Shown piece after piece: positions 37,878 to 47,890 of a stretch of DNA of 64,000 nucleotides; position 1 is the stretch's first letter; each line of letters opens with the position of its first letter. A program made the position numbers and the translations under genes. Below the pieces are notes generated by a model, which worked only from the letters and a program-made list of their open reading frames with translations, was not told the DNA's origin and did not search any database. The stretch comes from Leptolyngbya sp. FACHB-261 (GTDB lineage Bacteria > Cyanobacteriota > Cyanobacteriia > FACHB-261): contig NZ_JACJPL010000032.1 in assembly GCF_014696065.1 (NCBI RefSeq), forward strand, positions 1 through 64,000. The letters are read 5' to 3'.

Positions 37878-38247
37878 TCTGTCCAACAGCTACAGGCGCG
37901 ATGTAGGAGTGATGGCGGAAAGCCTCCCGACGGTAAACATTACTGAGATGGACTTCTACCGTCGGCAGAGCAACCGCAGCAATCGCGTCGCGCAGAGCCA
38001 CACTAGTGTGGGTATAGGCAGCAGGATTAATTAGAATTCCTTGACACTGACCCAAAGCAGTGTGAATAGCATCAACCAGGGTTCCCTCTGAATTCGACTG
38101 AAAACACTGAAGCCTAACCCCTAAGCTCTTGGCCTCTGCTTCTAGCAGAGCGTCAATTTGCGCCAGGGTCAGGCTTCCATAGTGCTCAGGCTCACGCTTA
38201 CCCAACAGGTTGAGGTTGGGACCGTGCAAAACCAGGATCTGTAACAA
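37747..38247 (-). CDS. aroQ: Type II 3-dehydroquinate dehydratase
   Basis: AroQ dehydrates 3-dehydroquinate in the shikimate pathway. The 166-residue protein has [16 protein letters not shown] (8-23), [15 protein letters not shown] and [18 protein letters not shown], including the catalytic Tyr and His. It is about 15 residues longer than usual because its 3' end runs into the antiporter gene on the other strand (131-base overlap). A 44-residue ORF sits 5 bases upstream on the same strand and may be co-transcribed. Confidence 0.95.
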   Translation of the reverse strand: MLQILVLHGPNLNLLGKREPEHYGSLTLAQIDALLEAEAKSLGVRLQCFQSNSEGTLVDAIHTALGQCQGILINPAAYTHTSVALRDAIAAVALPTVEVHLSNVYRREAFRHHSYIAPVAVGQISGFGAESYRLGLWALVAHLRAQPLLSPLDAGGGVHPASPKSK

Positions 38248-38252
38248 GGACG

Positions 38253-38387
38253 TTAGCGACGATCGCGATTACGCACTGGCACGGGAATCGGCTCCGCTTC
38301 AGGTTGCCCAGTGGGCCCCAGCAAGATCTCAATCAGGCGCTCAACCCACTCGCGAATCTTTTCCAGTACCTTTTCAACCTGCTCCAT
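38253..38387 (-). CDS. Small conserved-looking protein upstream of aroQ
   Basis: 44-residue ORF starting [18 protein letters not shown] and ending [11 protein letters not shown]. It consists of one amphipathic helix, then a proline-rich segment and a basic tail. Such a pattern is typical of short cyanobacterial proteins that automatic callers miss. A GGAG sits about 11-14 bases before the ATG. Its stop lies 5 bases before the aroQ start, so the two should share a transcript. The function is unknown. Confidence 0.6.
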   Translation of the reverse strand: MEQVEKVLEKIREWVERLIEILLGPTGQPEAEPIPVPVRNRDRR

Positions 38388-38490
38388 CTCAACCAAAGGC
38401 TCCTTCTCTAACGTTTAACCCTTGCTTCAAACGTGTTACAGAAATTTTTAGCGGATATTTATCGGTAAACCTGAGATCCACTTCCCTAGC

Positions 38491-39774
38491 TTAACCTGGA
38501 TCCGGATTTGCGCGAACATTTAATAATTTTCTTCTCAGAAGGTCGAGGGCAGAGCAGGCACCAACCTGGCGAATCCAGCTTCGTTCTCGACTGCTACCGA
38601 ATTGATACTCCTGCGTTTGAACACTGCCATCCGGCGCTGCAAGACCTATATATACCAAGCCAACTGGTTTAGCTGGAGTGCCGCCGCCAGGTCCAGCAAT
38701 CCCTGTGATCCCCAACCCCCAATCTGAACCTGTACAAGCGCGCGCCCCTTGGGCCATTTGAGCAGCAACAGGGGCGCTTACAGCACCGTGAGATTCTAAA
38801 TCTGCCGAGCTTACGTTCAGCAATTCAGCCTTGATCTGGTTGTCATAGGAGATCACGCCACCTCTAAAGTAAGCTGAACTTCCAGGAACATCGGTGAGCA
38901 TTTGCCCTAGCAGCCCTCCCGTACAAGATTCAGCTACCCCCAAAGTTTGGCCTAGATTTGATAGCTGATTGCCAACTACCGAAGCCAGGGAATCGTCATC
39001 AACTCCATAGCAATAGTCTCCGGTACGGGCACGGATCTGCTGCTCTATCGGTTCCAACAGTTGCTGAGCAACGATTTGATCCGGCGCACGGGCACTGAGA
39101 CGTAAGCGGGCCTCGCCGAGATTGGCATAGGGAGCAACACTAGGATTTGCAGATTTCAGTAAGTCCTCTAGCCGTTCTGCTAAGGCAGACTCACCAATGC
39201 CCCAAAAGCGTAGTACACGGGAGTAAATAATTTCCTGGCCCCAGCCTTGAGTACGCAGGTAGGCAATCGCTGTCTCCTGCCACATGGCATATAGCTCAGA
39301 GGGGACCCCTGGAAACGTCAAAATGGTTAACCCTGTGCGTGGCTGCCAGATCATACCTGGAGCATTACCAACTGGATTGGGCAAAATCTCGGCCCCAACT
39401 GGCAATAAGGCTTGCTTGCGATTGCTGGGAGAAGGCACGATCCCCCGCAATTGAAACTTTTGGTTAATGTCTTCCCAAACCTCAAGTCGCTCGGCCAACG
39501 GAGCTTCGAAAAAATCCGATAGGGTTTCAGTCGTCAGATCATCAGGGGTAGGCCCCAAACCGCCAGTGGTAATAATCAGCTGCGAACGTTCACAAGCAAT
39601 GGCTAAGGCTTTTTTGAGGCGAATGGGATTGTCACCCACCACAGTTTGGTAGTAGTGGGGAATGCCTAAGTTCGCTAATTGTTGCGCTAGGTACTGCGCA
39701 TTGGTATTGACAATCTCACCCAGCAGTAACTCAGTACCAATACACAAGATCTCTGCGCTTAGGCTCATCAACAC
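38491..39774 (-). CDS. cinA: CinA-like protein (competence/damage-inducible; NMN amidase)
   Basis: 427-residue two-domain protein. The N-terminal MoaB/CinA-type domain has TELLLGEIVNTNAQYLA and TTGGLGPTPDDLTTE (nucleotide pyrophosphatase type). The C-terminal PncC-like domain has VAESCTGGLLGQMLTDVPGSS and ITGIAGPGG (NMN deamidase). CinA recycles pyridine nucleotides in many bacteria and is linked to natural competence in some. It follows a WecA/MraY-like gene on the same strand with an 18-base gap. Confidence 0.95.
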   Translation of the reverse strand: MLMSLSAEILCIGTELLLGEIVNTNAQYLAQQLANLGIPHYYQTVVGDNPIRLKKALAIACERSQLIITTGGLGPTPDDLTTETLSDFFEAPLAERLEVWEDINQKFQLRGIVPSPSNRKQALLPVGAEILPNPVGNAPGMIWQPRTGLTILTFPGVPSELYAMWQETAIAYLRTQGWGQEIIYSRVLRFWGIGESALAERLEDLLKSANPSVAPYANLGEARLRLSARAPDQIVAQQLLEPIEQQIRARTGDYCYGVDDDSLASVVGNQLSNLGQTLGVAESCTGGLLGQMLTDVPGSSAYFRGGVISYDNQIKAELLNVSSADLESHGAVSAPVAAQMAQGARACTGSDWGLGITGIAGPGGGTPAKPVGLVYIGLAAPDGSVQTQEYQFGSSRERSWIRQVGACSALDLLRRKLLNVRANPDPG

Positions 39775-39792
39775 CTCTAAATTGGCAGCAGC

Positions 39793-40836
39793 TTAAGGAG
39801 AATGGGCCTTCTTCCAGGCCTCCCAGGCAATGTATCCCAGCAAAAGCGTTGCAACCGCAGCATAGGTGCCTCCAGCCGGAAAGTACGAGATTGCTAGCGC
39901 TAAGCTACCTACCCAGAGGGTCAGAGCGTAGATCAGCAGCACAATCAGGCGGTGGGAGAGACCTGCTTGGAGCAAGCGGTGGTGCAAATGGCGGTTATCA
40001 GCTTTAAAGGGCGACTTGCCCCGCCGTAGCCGATCCACTATGACCGTAGCCACATCCAGGATGGGGACCGCCAGGATCAAGTAGGGCAGCAGCACAGCAA
40101 CTGTAGTCACCGCTTTAACTAGACCAATTACACCGACACCAGCCAAGGTAAAGCCGAGGTAGTAAGCACCACCATCCCCCATAAAAATCTTGGCTGGGCT
40201 GAAGTTGTAGCGCAAGAAACCAAGACAGCCGCCTGCCAATGCAGCGGCAATCAGTGCAGCTCCTGGCTGATCCATGAACAGGCTAACTACCAACATTACT
40301 ACCGCGGCAATGCCTGATACACCTGCGGCTAGGCCATCCAGACCATCGATCATATTGATGGCATTGGTTATGCCCACTAGCCAAAGCACCGTGACCGGTA
40401 GACTTAGCCAGCCAATCTGCACGAGTCCCATAAAGGGAACTGTTAAAAAGTCAATTCGCACGCCAACAGCCCAAGCCATAGCTGCCACCCCGCACTCCAG
40501 CACTAGACGGGTGAACGCAGACAGGCTTATCAGATCGTCAGCCAGGCCAATTAGGAAGAATAATAGCCCCCCAATCGTGACCCCCCAGATTTCATATTCG
40601 TTGGGCTGGGACATTACGCCAAAGCCCCCCAGCACCCAAACTAATAACAGAGCTGCTAAACAGCTTAGGAAGATAGAAACACCTCCTAAGCGGACCATTG
40701 GGCGCTGGTGCAGTTTGCGAGGGTCCCCTGGCAGATCTACGATGCCATAGTGTCGGGCAACGGCATTGACAATTGGTGTGGTCAGAACCACAACCGCCAT
40801 AGCCGTCATGAATGCAACCAGGTGAAAGGGGGGCAT
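39793..40836 (-). CDS. Glycosyltransferase family 4 (WecA/TagO-like) phosphosugar transferase
   Basis: 347-residue membrane protein with about 10-11 helices. Typical MraY/WecA motifs are visible: VDLPGDPRKLHQRPMVRLGG (33-52), IDGLDGLAAG (about 164-173), KIFMGDGGAYYLGF and the loop NRHLHHRLLQ. It moves a phosphosugar, probably GlcNAc-1-phosphate, to undecaprenyl phosphate and starts envelope polysaccharide synthesis. It is likely not MraY, because the DNRHLHHR loop fits the WecA side. It lies between cinA and glyA on the same strand. Confidence 0.9.
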   Translation of the reverse strand: MPPFHLVAFMTAMAVVVLTTPIVNAVARHYGIVDLPGDPRKLHQRPMVRLGGVSIFLSCLAALLLVWVLGGFGVMSQPNEYEIWGVTIGGLLFFLIGLADDLISLSAFTRLVLECGVAAMAWAVGVRIDFLTVPFMGLVQIGWLSLPVTVLWLVGITNAINMIDGLDGLAAGVSGIAAVVMLVVSLFMDQPGAALIAAALAGGCLGFLRYNFSPAKIFMGDGGAYYLGFTLAGVGVIGLVKAVTTVAVLLPYLILAVPILDVATVIVDRLRRGKSPFKADNRHLHHRLLQAGLSHRLIVLLIYALTLWVGSLALAISYFPAGGTYAAVATLLLGYIAWEAWKKAHSP

Positions 40837-40882
40837 TGGGCTAATACAGCGTTCGCCAAGGAGTGATAAAGGACAACAGCAC

Positions 40883-42178
40883 CTAGACGGAGACTGGCAT
40901 CGAAACCTTCAGGTGCGGGTAGAGCGGGAAGCGGTCACACAGACTAGCAACCCGACGTCGGCATTGAAGGGCCACAGCCTCGTCACTGGGGCTAAGCAAC
41001 CGATCCGCGATGATGTCAGCAATCTCAGTAAACTCTGTTTCGCCCAGACCCCGCGTCGTCATTGCTGGGGATCCTAGGCGTAATCCACTAGTCACAAACG
41101 GAGATTCAGGGTCAAAGGGTACTGTGTTTTTGTTAGCAGTGATATTGACACCACTGACTAACTGGTCAGCCTGCTTACCCGTCAGACCAATAGAGCGCAG
41201 GTCAAGCAGAATCAAATGGTTGTCTGTGCCGTTAGAAACCAACTTGATGCCTCGTGTCTGGAACTGCACTGCCATCGCCCGAGCATTGGCAATGACTTGA
41301 CCAGAGTAGGTTTTGAACTCAGGCTTAAGGGCTTCACCAAAGGCTACAGCTTTACCGGCAATCACATGTTCCAGAGGTCCCCCCTGGCTACCCGGAAAAA
41401 CAGCTTTATCCAACTTTTTGCCCAGTTCAGCATCGCGGGTCAGGATCAAGCCGCCTCGGGGTCCCCGCAGAGTTTTATGGGTTGTAGTTGTTACAACATC
41501 ACAGTAGGGCAGGGGGCTTGGATGGTGCCCACTGGCAACTAAACCTGCAATGTGAGCAACATCAGCTAACAAGTAAGCGCCAACTTCATCAGCGATGGCT
41601 CGGAATTGCTCGAAAGGAATGACGCGAGGATAGGCTGAGTAACCACAAATGATTAACTTGGGCTTGTGCTCTAACGCTAAGGACCGGATCTGGTCAAAGT
41701 CCAGCACTTCAGTCTCAGGATTAACCCCATACTGAATAACTTTGAACCACTTACCTGAAACATTGACAGACGAGCCGTGCGTTAGATGGCCACCGTGGGA
41801 CAAATCCATGCCCAGGATGGTATCCCCCGGTGTCAATAGACTCAGGAAAACTGCAAAGTTAGCTTGAGCACCCGAGTGGGGCTGGACATTGGCATGGGCT
41901 GCTCCAAAAAGCTGTTTTGCCCGCTCGATTGCCAGTTGCTCAACCCCATCAACAAATTCGCAGCCACCGTAGTAGCGTTTACCCGGTAGACCCTCAGCGT
42001 ACTTGTTCGTCAGTACCGAGCCCTGAGCTGCCATAACGGCTGGAGAGGTAAAGTTTTCGCTAGCAATCAGCTCTAGATGATCACGCTGTCTTTGCAGCTC
42101 TTGGGTGATCAATTCTGCGATTGCCGGATCTGTATCTGCGATGCGTTCCAGGTCTGTTTTACTCACGTCTGTATCCAA
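40883..42178 (-). CDS. glyA: Serine hydroxymethyltransferase
   Basis: PLP enzyme interconverting serine and glycine with tetrahydrofolate, feeding one-carbon metabolism. The 431-residue protein has LIASENFTS, the [10 protein letters not shown] block, the PLP-lysine motif [14 protein letters not shown] (about 228-241) and the late [15 protein letters not shown] motif. A 46-base gap separates it from the WecA-like gene. The folate-enzyme gene at 44.3 kb lies nearby, on the same strand. Confidence 0.97.
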   Translation of the reverse strand: MDTDVSKTDLERIADTDPAIAELITQELQRQRDHLELIASENFTSPAVMAAQGSVLTNKYAEGLPGKRYYGGCEFVDGVEQLAIERAKQLFGAAHANVQPHSGAQANFAVFLSLLTPGDTILGMDLSHGGHLTHGSSVNVSGKWFKVIQYGVNPETEVLDFDQIRSLALEHKPKLIICGYSAYPRVIPFEQFRAIADEVGAYLLADVAHIAGLVASGHHPSPLPYCDVVTTTTHKTLRGPRGGLILTRDAELGKKLDKAVFPGSQGGPLEHVIAGKAVAFGEALKPEFKTYSGQVIANARAMAVQFQTRGIKLVSNGTDNHLILLDLRSIGLTGKQADQLVSGVNITANKNTVPFDPESPFVTSGLRLGSPAMTTRGLGETEFTEIADIIADRLLSPSDEAVALQCRRRVASLCDRFPLYPHLKVSMPVSV

Positions 42179-42311
42179 AGCACTTGCAGGTTTTACGGAT
42201 CAATTCTGACCAGACCTAGATCTTAATCAACAGCGCCACTCACAACCCGAGGTTGGCTCAGGCTTCTATAACCTGTTGAATCCTACAACGATTGCTTGAC
42301 TCATGACAGAG

Positions 42312-42824
42312 TTACAGGACTTCCGATGCAAAACCAGAGCAGAATTCAGGTAATTCGGTTTGTAGAGTGTCGAGAATTGTTTGCAATGTTGGAGTCTTAG
42401 TGCTTACTAGCACTCGACGCTGTGTCTCATCCACTTCCAACCAACGAAAATCAAGCGTTGCTGGGGGAGGAGCCACTAATCGCTCAGCCCACTCAACCGC
42501 AACGATACCGGGTTCGACTTGCTGAGCCTCCCAGTAGTCCTCTAGATGCAAGTCCTCCACCTCTCTAGGCTCTAAACGATACAAATCCATATGGTACAAA
42601 GGCAGGCGCCCATCCAAATACTCTTCAATCAAGGTGAAAGTAGGACTTAGCACAAGTTCTGGGATTGCTAAGCCTTGACCAATACCTTGTACCAATGTCG
42701 TTTTGCCACCGCCCAAGCCACTATTCAGCAGTAGCACGCTGCCTGCCTCAAGCGTGCGACCCAAGAACTGCCCCAAAGTCAAGGTTGCCTCAGCAGAAGG
42801 TAGGCTCAATTCCAGAGTCACCAT
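42312..42824 (-). CDS. tsaE: tRNA threonylcarbamoyladenosine biosynthesis protein TsaE
   Basis: ATPase partner of TsaB/TsaD in making t6A37 in tRNAs that read ANN codons. The 170-residue protein has Walker A LGGGKTTLVQGIGQ (near 35) and the SPTFTLIEEY and HMDLYRLE motifs, followed by VAVEWAERL. ATG 42824 (MVTLELSLPS) is chosen because the longer reading to 42947 adds a cysteine-rich segment that overlaps the previous gene. Its start lies 20 bases after the stop of the YvcK-like gene upstream. Confidence 0.92.
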   Translation of the reverse strand: MVTLELSLPSAEATLTLGQFLGRTLEAGSVLLLNSGLGGGKTTLVQGIGQGLAIPELVLSPTFTLIEEYLDGRLPLYHMDLYRLEPREVEDLHLEDYWEAQQVEPGIVAVEWAERLVAPPPATLDFRWLEVDETQRRVLVSTKTPTLQTILDTLQTELPEFCSGFASEVL

Positions 42825-42843
42825 TGGCCCCACAATTTTGGCC

Positions 42844-44229
42844 TCATAGTTGCAGAGGCGGTTTGCCAGATGACATCTGAGCCTCTTGCACCGAATGCGT
42901 TGAGTGAAAAGAGATACGGACCCGACTGTACCAGCGCAGCAAAACATTAGCCAGTCGCTCTGGATCGTGGCGGATTAAGCCTGATTCACTTTCCTCCATG
43001 ATGTTGGCTAGTAAAATCCGACAGCCTAGGCGAGCTAATTTTTCTCGATCTAGGATGACAGGATGGGCACCTATTTCTCGATAGTTGCGAATAGTTTGCT
43101 CAGAAGGAGGTGTCTTCTGAACCAAAACGGCATCAAATAAGCGGGCTCCTGCCGCCCGATCGATTGCGCGGACGTGATCGGAAACGGTATATCCCTGAGT
43201 TTCGCCCGGCTGGCTCATGATGTTACAGACGTAGATACGAGGAACACGGCGCTCACGCAAAGTCTCCACCATGCCACTCACCAGAAGATTGGGAATCACA
43301 CTGGTATACAAGCTGCCTGGCCCCAGAATAATGTAGTCTGCGTCTTTTAAAGCAGCGATAGCCCGAGGCAGAGCTGGAGGATGTTCTGGAACGCAGCCAA
43401 TCCGTAGGATTGAGCCCCCAGCCTCAGTAATATTTGACTCGCCTTCGATGCGACGCCCGTCTGCAAGTTCGGCCCACAACGAGACATTGGTCAAGGTAGC
43501 AGGAAGTACTCGCCCCCGCACCGCCAAAACCCGCGAGCTAGCAGCAATGGCCTGCTCCAAATCACCGGTGATATCGCTTAACGCTGTCAGAAACAGGTTG
43601 CCGAAGCTGTGACCGATCAACCCATCCCCAGCTTTGAAGCGGTACTGGAACAGCTCGGTAATCAGCTTTTCCTCATCAGCCAGGGCTGCCAGGCAGTTAC
43701 GGATGTCCCCAGGCGGCAGAACACCGATTTCTCGGCGCAGGCGCCCGGATGATCCACCATCGTCAGCAACTGTCACGATTGCTGTGATATTGGCACTGTA
43801 GCTTTTAAGACCACGTAGGAGAGCAGAGAGGCCAGTCCCACCACCAATTGCGACGATTTTAGGCCCACGATTTAGACGTTGGTGGTTGCGAAGCAAATCA
43901 ACCAGTTCTGCATCGCCTTCGGGCATTAGCACTTGAGTCAGGGTCCCTAAGGTCCGTTTCTGCCCCCACCAGATCAACCCAACTCCTAGCAAAATCGCGA
44001 TCGGACCACTAACGGTATTCGGAAATACCTGCACCAGGGTCTCGACGACATTGCTCAGAAAGCGCGTGACATAAAAAATCGGCGTCAGGCGAAATAGAAT
44101 TGCCAAGCCTATGCTCGTCAGTAAAACCCCAACAGCGCTTAGTGCTAACCACCGTTTAACCGACAATCCCGGCGATAGCCACAGGTACCAACGGCCTTTA
44201 GTGGCAACCGTAGAGCGAAATCGAACCAT
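42844..44229 (-). CDS. yvcK: YvcK/CofD-like UDP-sugar-binding protein with membrane anchor
   Basis: 461-residue protein. The N-terminus has two likely membrane helices (about 26-48 and 74-92), unlike cytoplasmic YvcK. The rest is the CofD-like Rossmann domain with [43 protein letters not shown] and [16 protein letters not shown]. YvcK binds UDP-GlcNAc and affects carbon flow and cell shape in other bacteria. The membrane-anchored form is common in cyanobacteria; the function there is inferred. Confidence 0.9.
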   Translation of the reverse strand: MVRFRSTVATKGRWYLWLSPGLSVKRWLALSAVGVLLTSIGLAILFRLTPIFYVTRFLSNVVETLVQVFPNTVSGPIAILLGVGLIWWGQKRTLGTLTQVLMPEGDAELVDLLRNHQRLNRGPKIVAIGGGTGLSALLRGLKSYSANITAIVTVADDGGSSGRLRREIGVLPPGDIRNCLAALADEEKLITELFQYRFKAGDGLIGHSFGNLFLTALSDITGDLEQAIAASSRVLAVRGRVLPATLTNVSLWAELADGRRIEGESNITEAGGSILRIGCVPEHPPALPRAIAALKDADYIILGPGSLYTSVIPNLLVSGMVETLRERRVPRIYVCNIMSQPGETQGYTVSDHVRAIDRAAGARLFDAVLVQKTPPSEQTIRNYREIGAHPVILDREKLARLGCRILLANIMEESESGLIRHDPERLANVLLRWYSRVRISFHSTHSVQEAQMSSGKPPLQL

Positions 44230-44261
44230 TCTCAGCGCTCACTTCCAGGCAGCAACAGGCA

Positions 44262-44843
44262 TTACACCGCAAACACACCAACATCTGTACAGATCGTTTG
44301 AAGAGGACGATCCCAAACAGCAATGGGCAGAGTATCCACCCAAGCCTCGTGAAAAACAATACCAGCCGTCAACAATCCTGTCAGGTCTAGTTGCATTAAT
44401 AAGCGATCATAAAAGCCGCCCCCGTAACCTAGGCGATAACCTCTGTGGTCGCAAGCTAAAGCTGGAATTAACAATAAATCCGCCTCTCTCAGATCTAAGG
44501 AGGGCCAGCTTGAAGTCGGCTCCCAAATTCCGTACTGTCCTCTCTCGAAAAGGGCTCCAGGAAGGAGCTGATGCCAGCTTAGACTCTTGCCAACACAACG
44601 GGGAAAAGCCCAAGTCTTTTCAGTAGATTGTTGCCACAGACTACTCAGGTCAGGCTCGCGCCGGAAGCTAGTGTACGCCAGCACAGTTCGAGCGTTTTGA
44701 AAGCAAGGCCAGGCCCGTAACCGCTCACACACAGAGGCTGTTCTTGCGTCCCAAATTTCTGCACTTAGCGCTAGCCGCGCCGTCAGAAACTGACGGCGCA
44801 GGCTAGCTTTGTTAGTAATAACGCTAGATGGTGGCTGAGCCAA
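44262..44843 (-). CDS. 5-formyltetrahydrofolate cyclo-ligase family protein
   Basis: 193-residue enzyme of the MTHFS family, which uses ATP to convert 5-formyl-THF to 5,10-methenyl-THF. Visible blocks are KASLRRQFLTARLALS at the N-terminus and LLIPALACDHRGYRLGYGGGFYDRLL near 130-155 (the folate/ATP site). It follows the fucose synthase gene by 15 bases on the same strand, and the next gene downstream lies 32 bases away. Confidence 0.9.
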   Translation of the reverse strand: MAQPPSSVITNKASLRRQFLTARLALSAEIWDARTASVCERLRAWPCFQNARTVLAYTSFRREPDLSSLWQQSTEKTWAFPRCVGKSLSWHQLLPGALFERGQYGIWEPTSSWPSLDLREADLLLIPALACDHRGYRLGYGGGFYDRLLMQLDLTGLLTAGIVFHEAWVDTLPIAVWDRPLQTICTDVGVFAV

Positions 44844-44858
44844 AGTAAAGTAGAGTGC

Positions 44859-45809
44859 TCAGGCAACAGGTACAGGCTGATGGTGCTCCTGGTACCAGTG
44901 AATTGTCTTGCGCAATCCCTCAGTGAGCCCTACTTGAGCCTGAAAGCCAAAGAGCTTTTGGGCGCGTTGAGTATCAAGGCAACGACGGGGCTGACCATTA
45001 GGTTGGTCAGTTTCCCACAGAATCTCGCCCTGAAACTCCATCAATTCACTAATTTGTTGAACCAGCTCACGAATAGGTACCTCTGAGCCTGTCCCTAAGT
45101 TAACGGGCTCGGAGCCGTCGTAATGCTGAGCCCCCATAACAATGCCCCGAGCAGCATCGTCGACATAGAGAAATTCCCGCGTGGGGCTACCATCTCCCCA
45201 AACCGGTAGAACCTGCTCTTTGCGCTCCTTGGCTTCATAGACCTTGCGAACCAACGCCGGAATAACGTGGGAACTACGAGGGTCGAAGTTATCACCAGGA
45301 CCATACAGGTTAACCGGTAATAGATAGATGCCATTAAAGCCATACTGGTCCCGGTAGGCCTGCAGCTGAACCAGCAAAGCTTTCTTGGCAACTCCGTAAG
45401 GGGCATTGGTTTCCTCTGGGTAGCCATTCCAGAGGTCATCTTCCTTAAAGGGAACCGGTGTGAACTTGGGATAAGCGCAGATCGTCCCTACACAAACGAA
45501 CTTCTCAACGTCTGCTAAGTACGCCTCGTGAATCAGCTGAGTGCCCATCATCAGGTTGTCGTAGAACAACTCAGCAGGCTTCTCGCGGTTAAGGCCAATA
45601 CCACCAACATGCGCAGCTAGATGAACGATCAAGTCCTGGCCTGCCGCCGCTCTACGACAAGCATCCCGTTCGCGTAAATCAACGTCCCGCGAGCGAGGAA
45701 CTGTGATTTTGTCGGGGTTAGCACCAGCTGCGATCAGCTGTGCAACAACTTGTCGGCCTAGAAAGCCAGAGCCACCGGTTACCAGGATCCGCTTGTCTTG
45801 GAGGTTCAT
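44859..45809 (-). CDS. fcl: GDP-L-fucose synthase
   Basis: Short-chain-type epimerase/reductase that turns GDP-4-keto-6-deoxy-mannose into GDP-L-fucose. The 316-residue protein has the NADP motif [10 protein letters not shown] (11-20) and the catalytic Y-G-V-A-K (about 138-142), plus [15 protein letters not shown] typical of the family. It lies 36 bases downstream of gmd, the enzyme that makes its substrate. Confidence 0.95.
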   Translation of the reverse strand: MNLQDKRILVTGGSGFLGRQVVAQLIAAGANPDKITVPRSRDVDLRERDACRRAAAGQDLIVHLAAHVGGIGLNREKPAELFYDNLMMGTQLIHEAYLADVEKFVCVGTICAYPKFTPVPFKEDDLWNGYPEETNAPYGVAKKALLVQLQAYRDQYGFNGIYLLPVNLYGPGDNFDPRSSHVIPALVRKVYEAKERKEQVLPVWGDGSPTREFLYVDDAARGIVMGAQHYDGSEPVNLGTGSEVPIRELVQQISELMEFQGEILWETDQPNGQPRRCLDTQRAQKLFGFQAQVGLTEGLRKTIHWYQEHHQPVPVA

Positions 45810-45845
45810 TGCAAGGTACTTAATTTAGCCAGGGAAGAAAGAACT

Positions 45846-46919
45846 TCAGGAGACGAAACTGGTCATATTTGCACGGATCATGGCATGGTCGAGCGGGCCA
45901 CCATTGCCATTCTGACAGGGCTGACCTATGGCTTCCAAATCCGCATCAACCATCAGCTCTACCAACTGTTTAAAGGTGACTGAAGGCTCCCAGTTTAGCT
46001 TTGTCTTAGCCTTGGTTGGATCTCCCAACAGTAGTTCCACCTCTGCGGGACGGAAGTAACGAGGGTCAATCTCGACGTAATCCTGCCAGTTTAAATTCAC
46101 TCGAGTGAAGGCAATGTCAAGAAACTCACGAATCGAGTGAGTTTCTCCCGTGGCAACCACGTAGTCCTCGGGTTCTGACTGTTGAAGCATTAGCCACATT
46201 GCTCGGACATAATCCTTGGCATAGCCCCAATCCCGTCTGGCATCCAGATTTCCCAGATAAAGCTTTTTCTGCTTACCGGCAACAATGCGGGCCACAGCCC
46301 GTGTAACTTTTCGCGTTACGAAAGTTTCACCACGGCGGGGCGATTCGTGATTGAACAGGATGCCGTTGCAAGCGAACAAATTGTAGGATTCGCGGTAGTT
46401 GATGGTTTGCCAGTGAGCGTAGACCTTTGCACAAGCGTAGGGGCTTCTGGGGTAGAAGGGAGTGTTTTCCTTCTGAGGTACTTCTTGTACTAAACCGAAC
46501 ATCTCCGAGGAGCCAGCTTGATAGAAGCGCACTTCCTCACCGGTTCGCTGCTGGTAATCCCGAAGCGCCTCTAGGAGACGCAAAGTACCCATGCCTACAC
46601 TATCAACGGTGTATTCAGGCGAGTCGAAACTGACCCGAACGTGGGATTGAGCGCCAAGGTTGTAAATCTCTTGAGGGCAAACCTCCTCTAGGATTCGTCG
46701 CAACGTTGTACCATCGGTCAGGTCACCATAGTGGAGAAACAGCCGAGCATCAGAGCTGTGAGGGTCTTCGTAGATGTGATCAATCCGATCAGTATTGAAG
46801 GTGGAGGTGCGGCGCATAATGCCGTGGATCTCGTACCCCTTCTCTAACAAGAACTCCGATAGGTAAGACCCGTCCTGACCAGTAATGCCGGTTAGTAACG
46901 CTCGTTTTCTCTGTGTCAT
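45846..46919 (-). CDS. gmd: GDP-mannose 4,6-dehydratase
   Basis: Makes GDP-4-keto-6-deoxy-mannose, the first committed step to GDP-fucose. The 357-residue protein has [16 protein letters not shown] (9-24), the TST catalytic region near [22 protein letters not shown] (catalytic Tyr/Lys) and the [15 protein letters not shown] motif. It is the promoter-proximal gene of a two-gene fucose operon with fcl. The mannose-activating enzyme (manC) is not in the window. Confidence 0.97.
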   Translation of the reverse strand: MTQRKRALLTGITGQDGSYLSEFLLEKGYEIHGIMRRTSTFNTDRIDHIYEDPHSSDARLFLHYGDLTDGTTLRRILEEVCPQEIYNLGAQSHVRVSFDSPEYTVDSVGMGTLRLLEALRDYQQRTGEEVRFYQAGSSEMFGLVQEVPQKENTPFYPRSPYACAKVYAHWQTINYRESYNLFACNGILFNHESPRRGETFVTRKVTRAVARIVAGKQKKLYLGNLDARRDWGYAKDYVRAMWLMLQQSEPEDYVVATGETHSIREFLDIAFTRVNLNWQDYVEIDPRYFRPAEVELLLGDPTKAKTKLNWEPSVTFKQLVELMVDADLEAIGQPCQNGNGGPLDHAMIRANMTSFVS

Positions 46920-47129
46920 CCGTCTGTTTCCTAACCTCGATACAATAACTGAACGCCCACCAGGTCCAGAGCCTACGCGGGCAGTTAAACCTTTGCAGGC
47001 TTCGACTACCCACCCTAACCCATGAAAATTGTTGAGAGTATGTAGCCCCTATGTGCTCTCATGAAGACTCTGTCGAGAATTCTGTTTCAAAAATAGGTAC
47101 ACACAAAGGCTACCCGTACCCGGATACAC

Positions 47130-47831
47130 TCAGTAAGCGCCGTTGTCCTTAGGGAACAAAACGACGCGGAGTGTCCGTAGGATCAGCCACAGGTCGAGCA
47201 GGAAGTTATGGCTCCGCACATAGAGCAGATCCATCTGGATCCGCCGGTCATATGGGATATCATTACGCCCTGACACTTGCCACAGCCCGGTTATGCCTGG
47301 TCGAATAGTCAGGACCTTGTCGATGCTAGTACCGTAGCGAGGCAGTTCAGCCTCCACCAAAGGTCGAGGACCCACTACGCTCATATGGCCCATTAGCACG
47401 TTCCAGAACTGGGGGAACTCATCCAGACTGGTAATGCGTAGTAGCCGACCGATCCAGGTGATCCGAGGATCATGCTTGAGCTTGAAATTCTCTTCAAACT
47501 CATAACGAAGATGCGGAGAGGACAGCATCAGGTCCATTAGCATCTCGTCTGCATTGTTGACCATCGTTCTAAACTTCAGGCAGCCAAAGGGCATTCGGTC
47601 ACGGCCAATCCGCTTCTGGACGTAGAAAACTGGACCCGGTGAACTCAAAGCAATGAGCAGGGCCAACGTCAGGTAAACAGGCGAGAACACAACTAGCACC
47701 ATTGCACTGAACAGGATATCGAAGAGACGCTTCGCAAAGTCCTTGTCCAGGGCACTCAGCGCGGTCGTAACCAGCTTACCGGAGATAAATGGACTCTCGG
47801 CGGTCATTTTGTTTGTCGACTCACACCACAC
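47130..47831 (-). CDS. Initiating undecaprenyl-phosphate sugar transferase (exopolysaccharide)
   Basis: 233-residue polyprenyl-phosphate hexose-1-phosphate transferase (WcaJ/EpsE/PssY type). One hydrophobic anchor (FDILFSAMVLVVFSPVYLT, about 37-55) precedes the cytoplasmic catalytic core with GPVFYVQKRIGRD, CLKFRTMV, LDEFPQFWNVLMGHMSVVGPRP and PGITGLWQVSGR. It loads the first sugar of an exopolysaccharide on the lipid carrier. It is a small form without the large N-terminal domain. The frame opens with GTG 47831; ATG 47807 (MTAESPF) is also possible. Confidence 0.92.
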   Translation of the reverse strand: MWCESTNKMTAESPFISGKLVTTALSALDKDFAKRLFDILFSAMVLVVFSPVYLTLALLIALSSPGPVFYVQKRIGRDRMPFGCLKFRTMVNNADEMLMDLMLSSPHLRYEFEENFKLKHDPRITWIGRLLRITSLDEFPQFWNVLMGHMSVVGPRPLVEAELPRYGTSIDKVLTIRPGITGLWQVSGRNDIPYDRRIQMDLLYVRSHNFLLDLWLILRTLRVVLFPKDNGAY

Positions 47832-47890
47832 ACGCCATGATCATAAGCCCACTGATGAGGGAATGGGTGAAAGTGCTCCCTACCCTCGTC

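Noticed and set aside
38210-38494. 94-codon plus-strand frame
   Set aside because: It lies opposite the 44-residue minus-strand gene and has random-looking composition; the minus frame is the better candidate.
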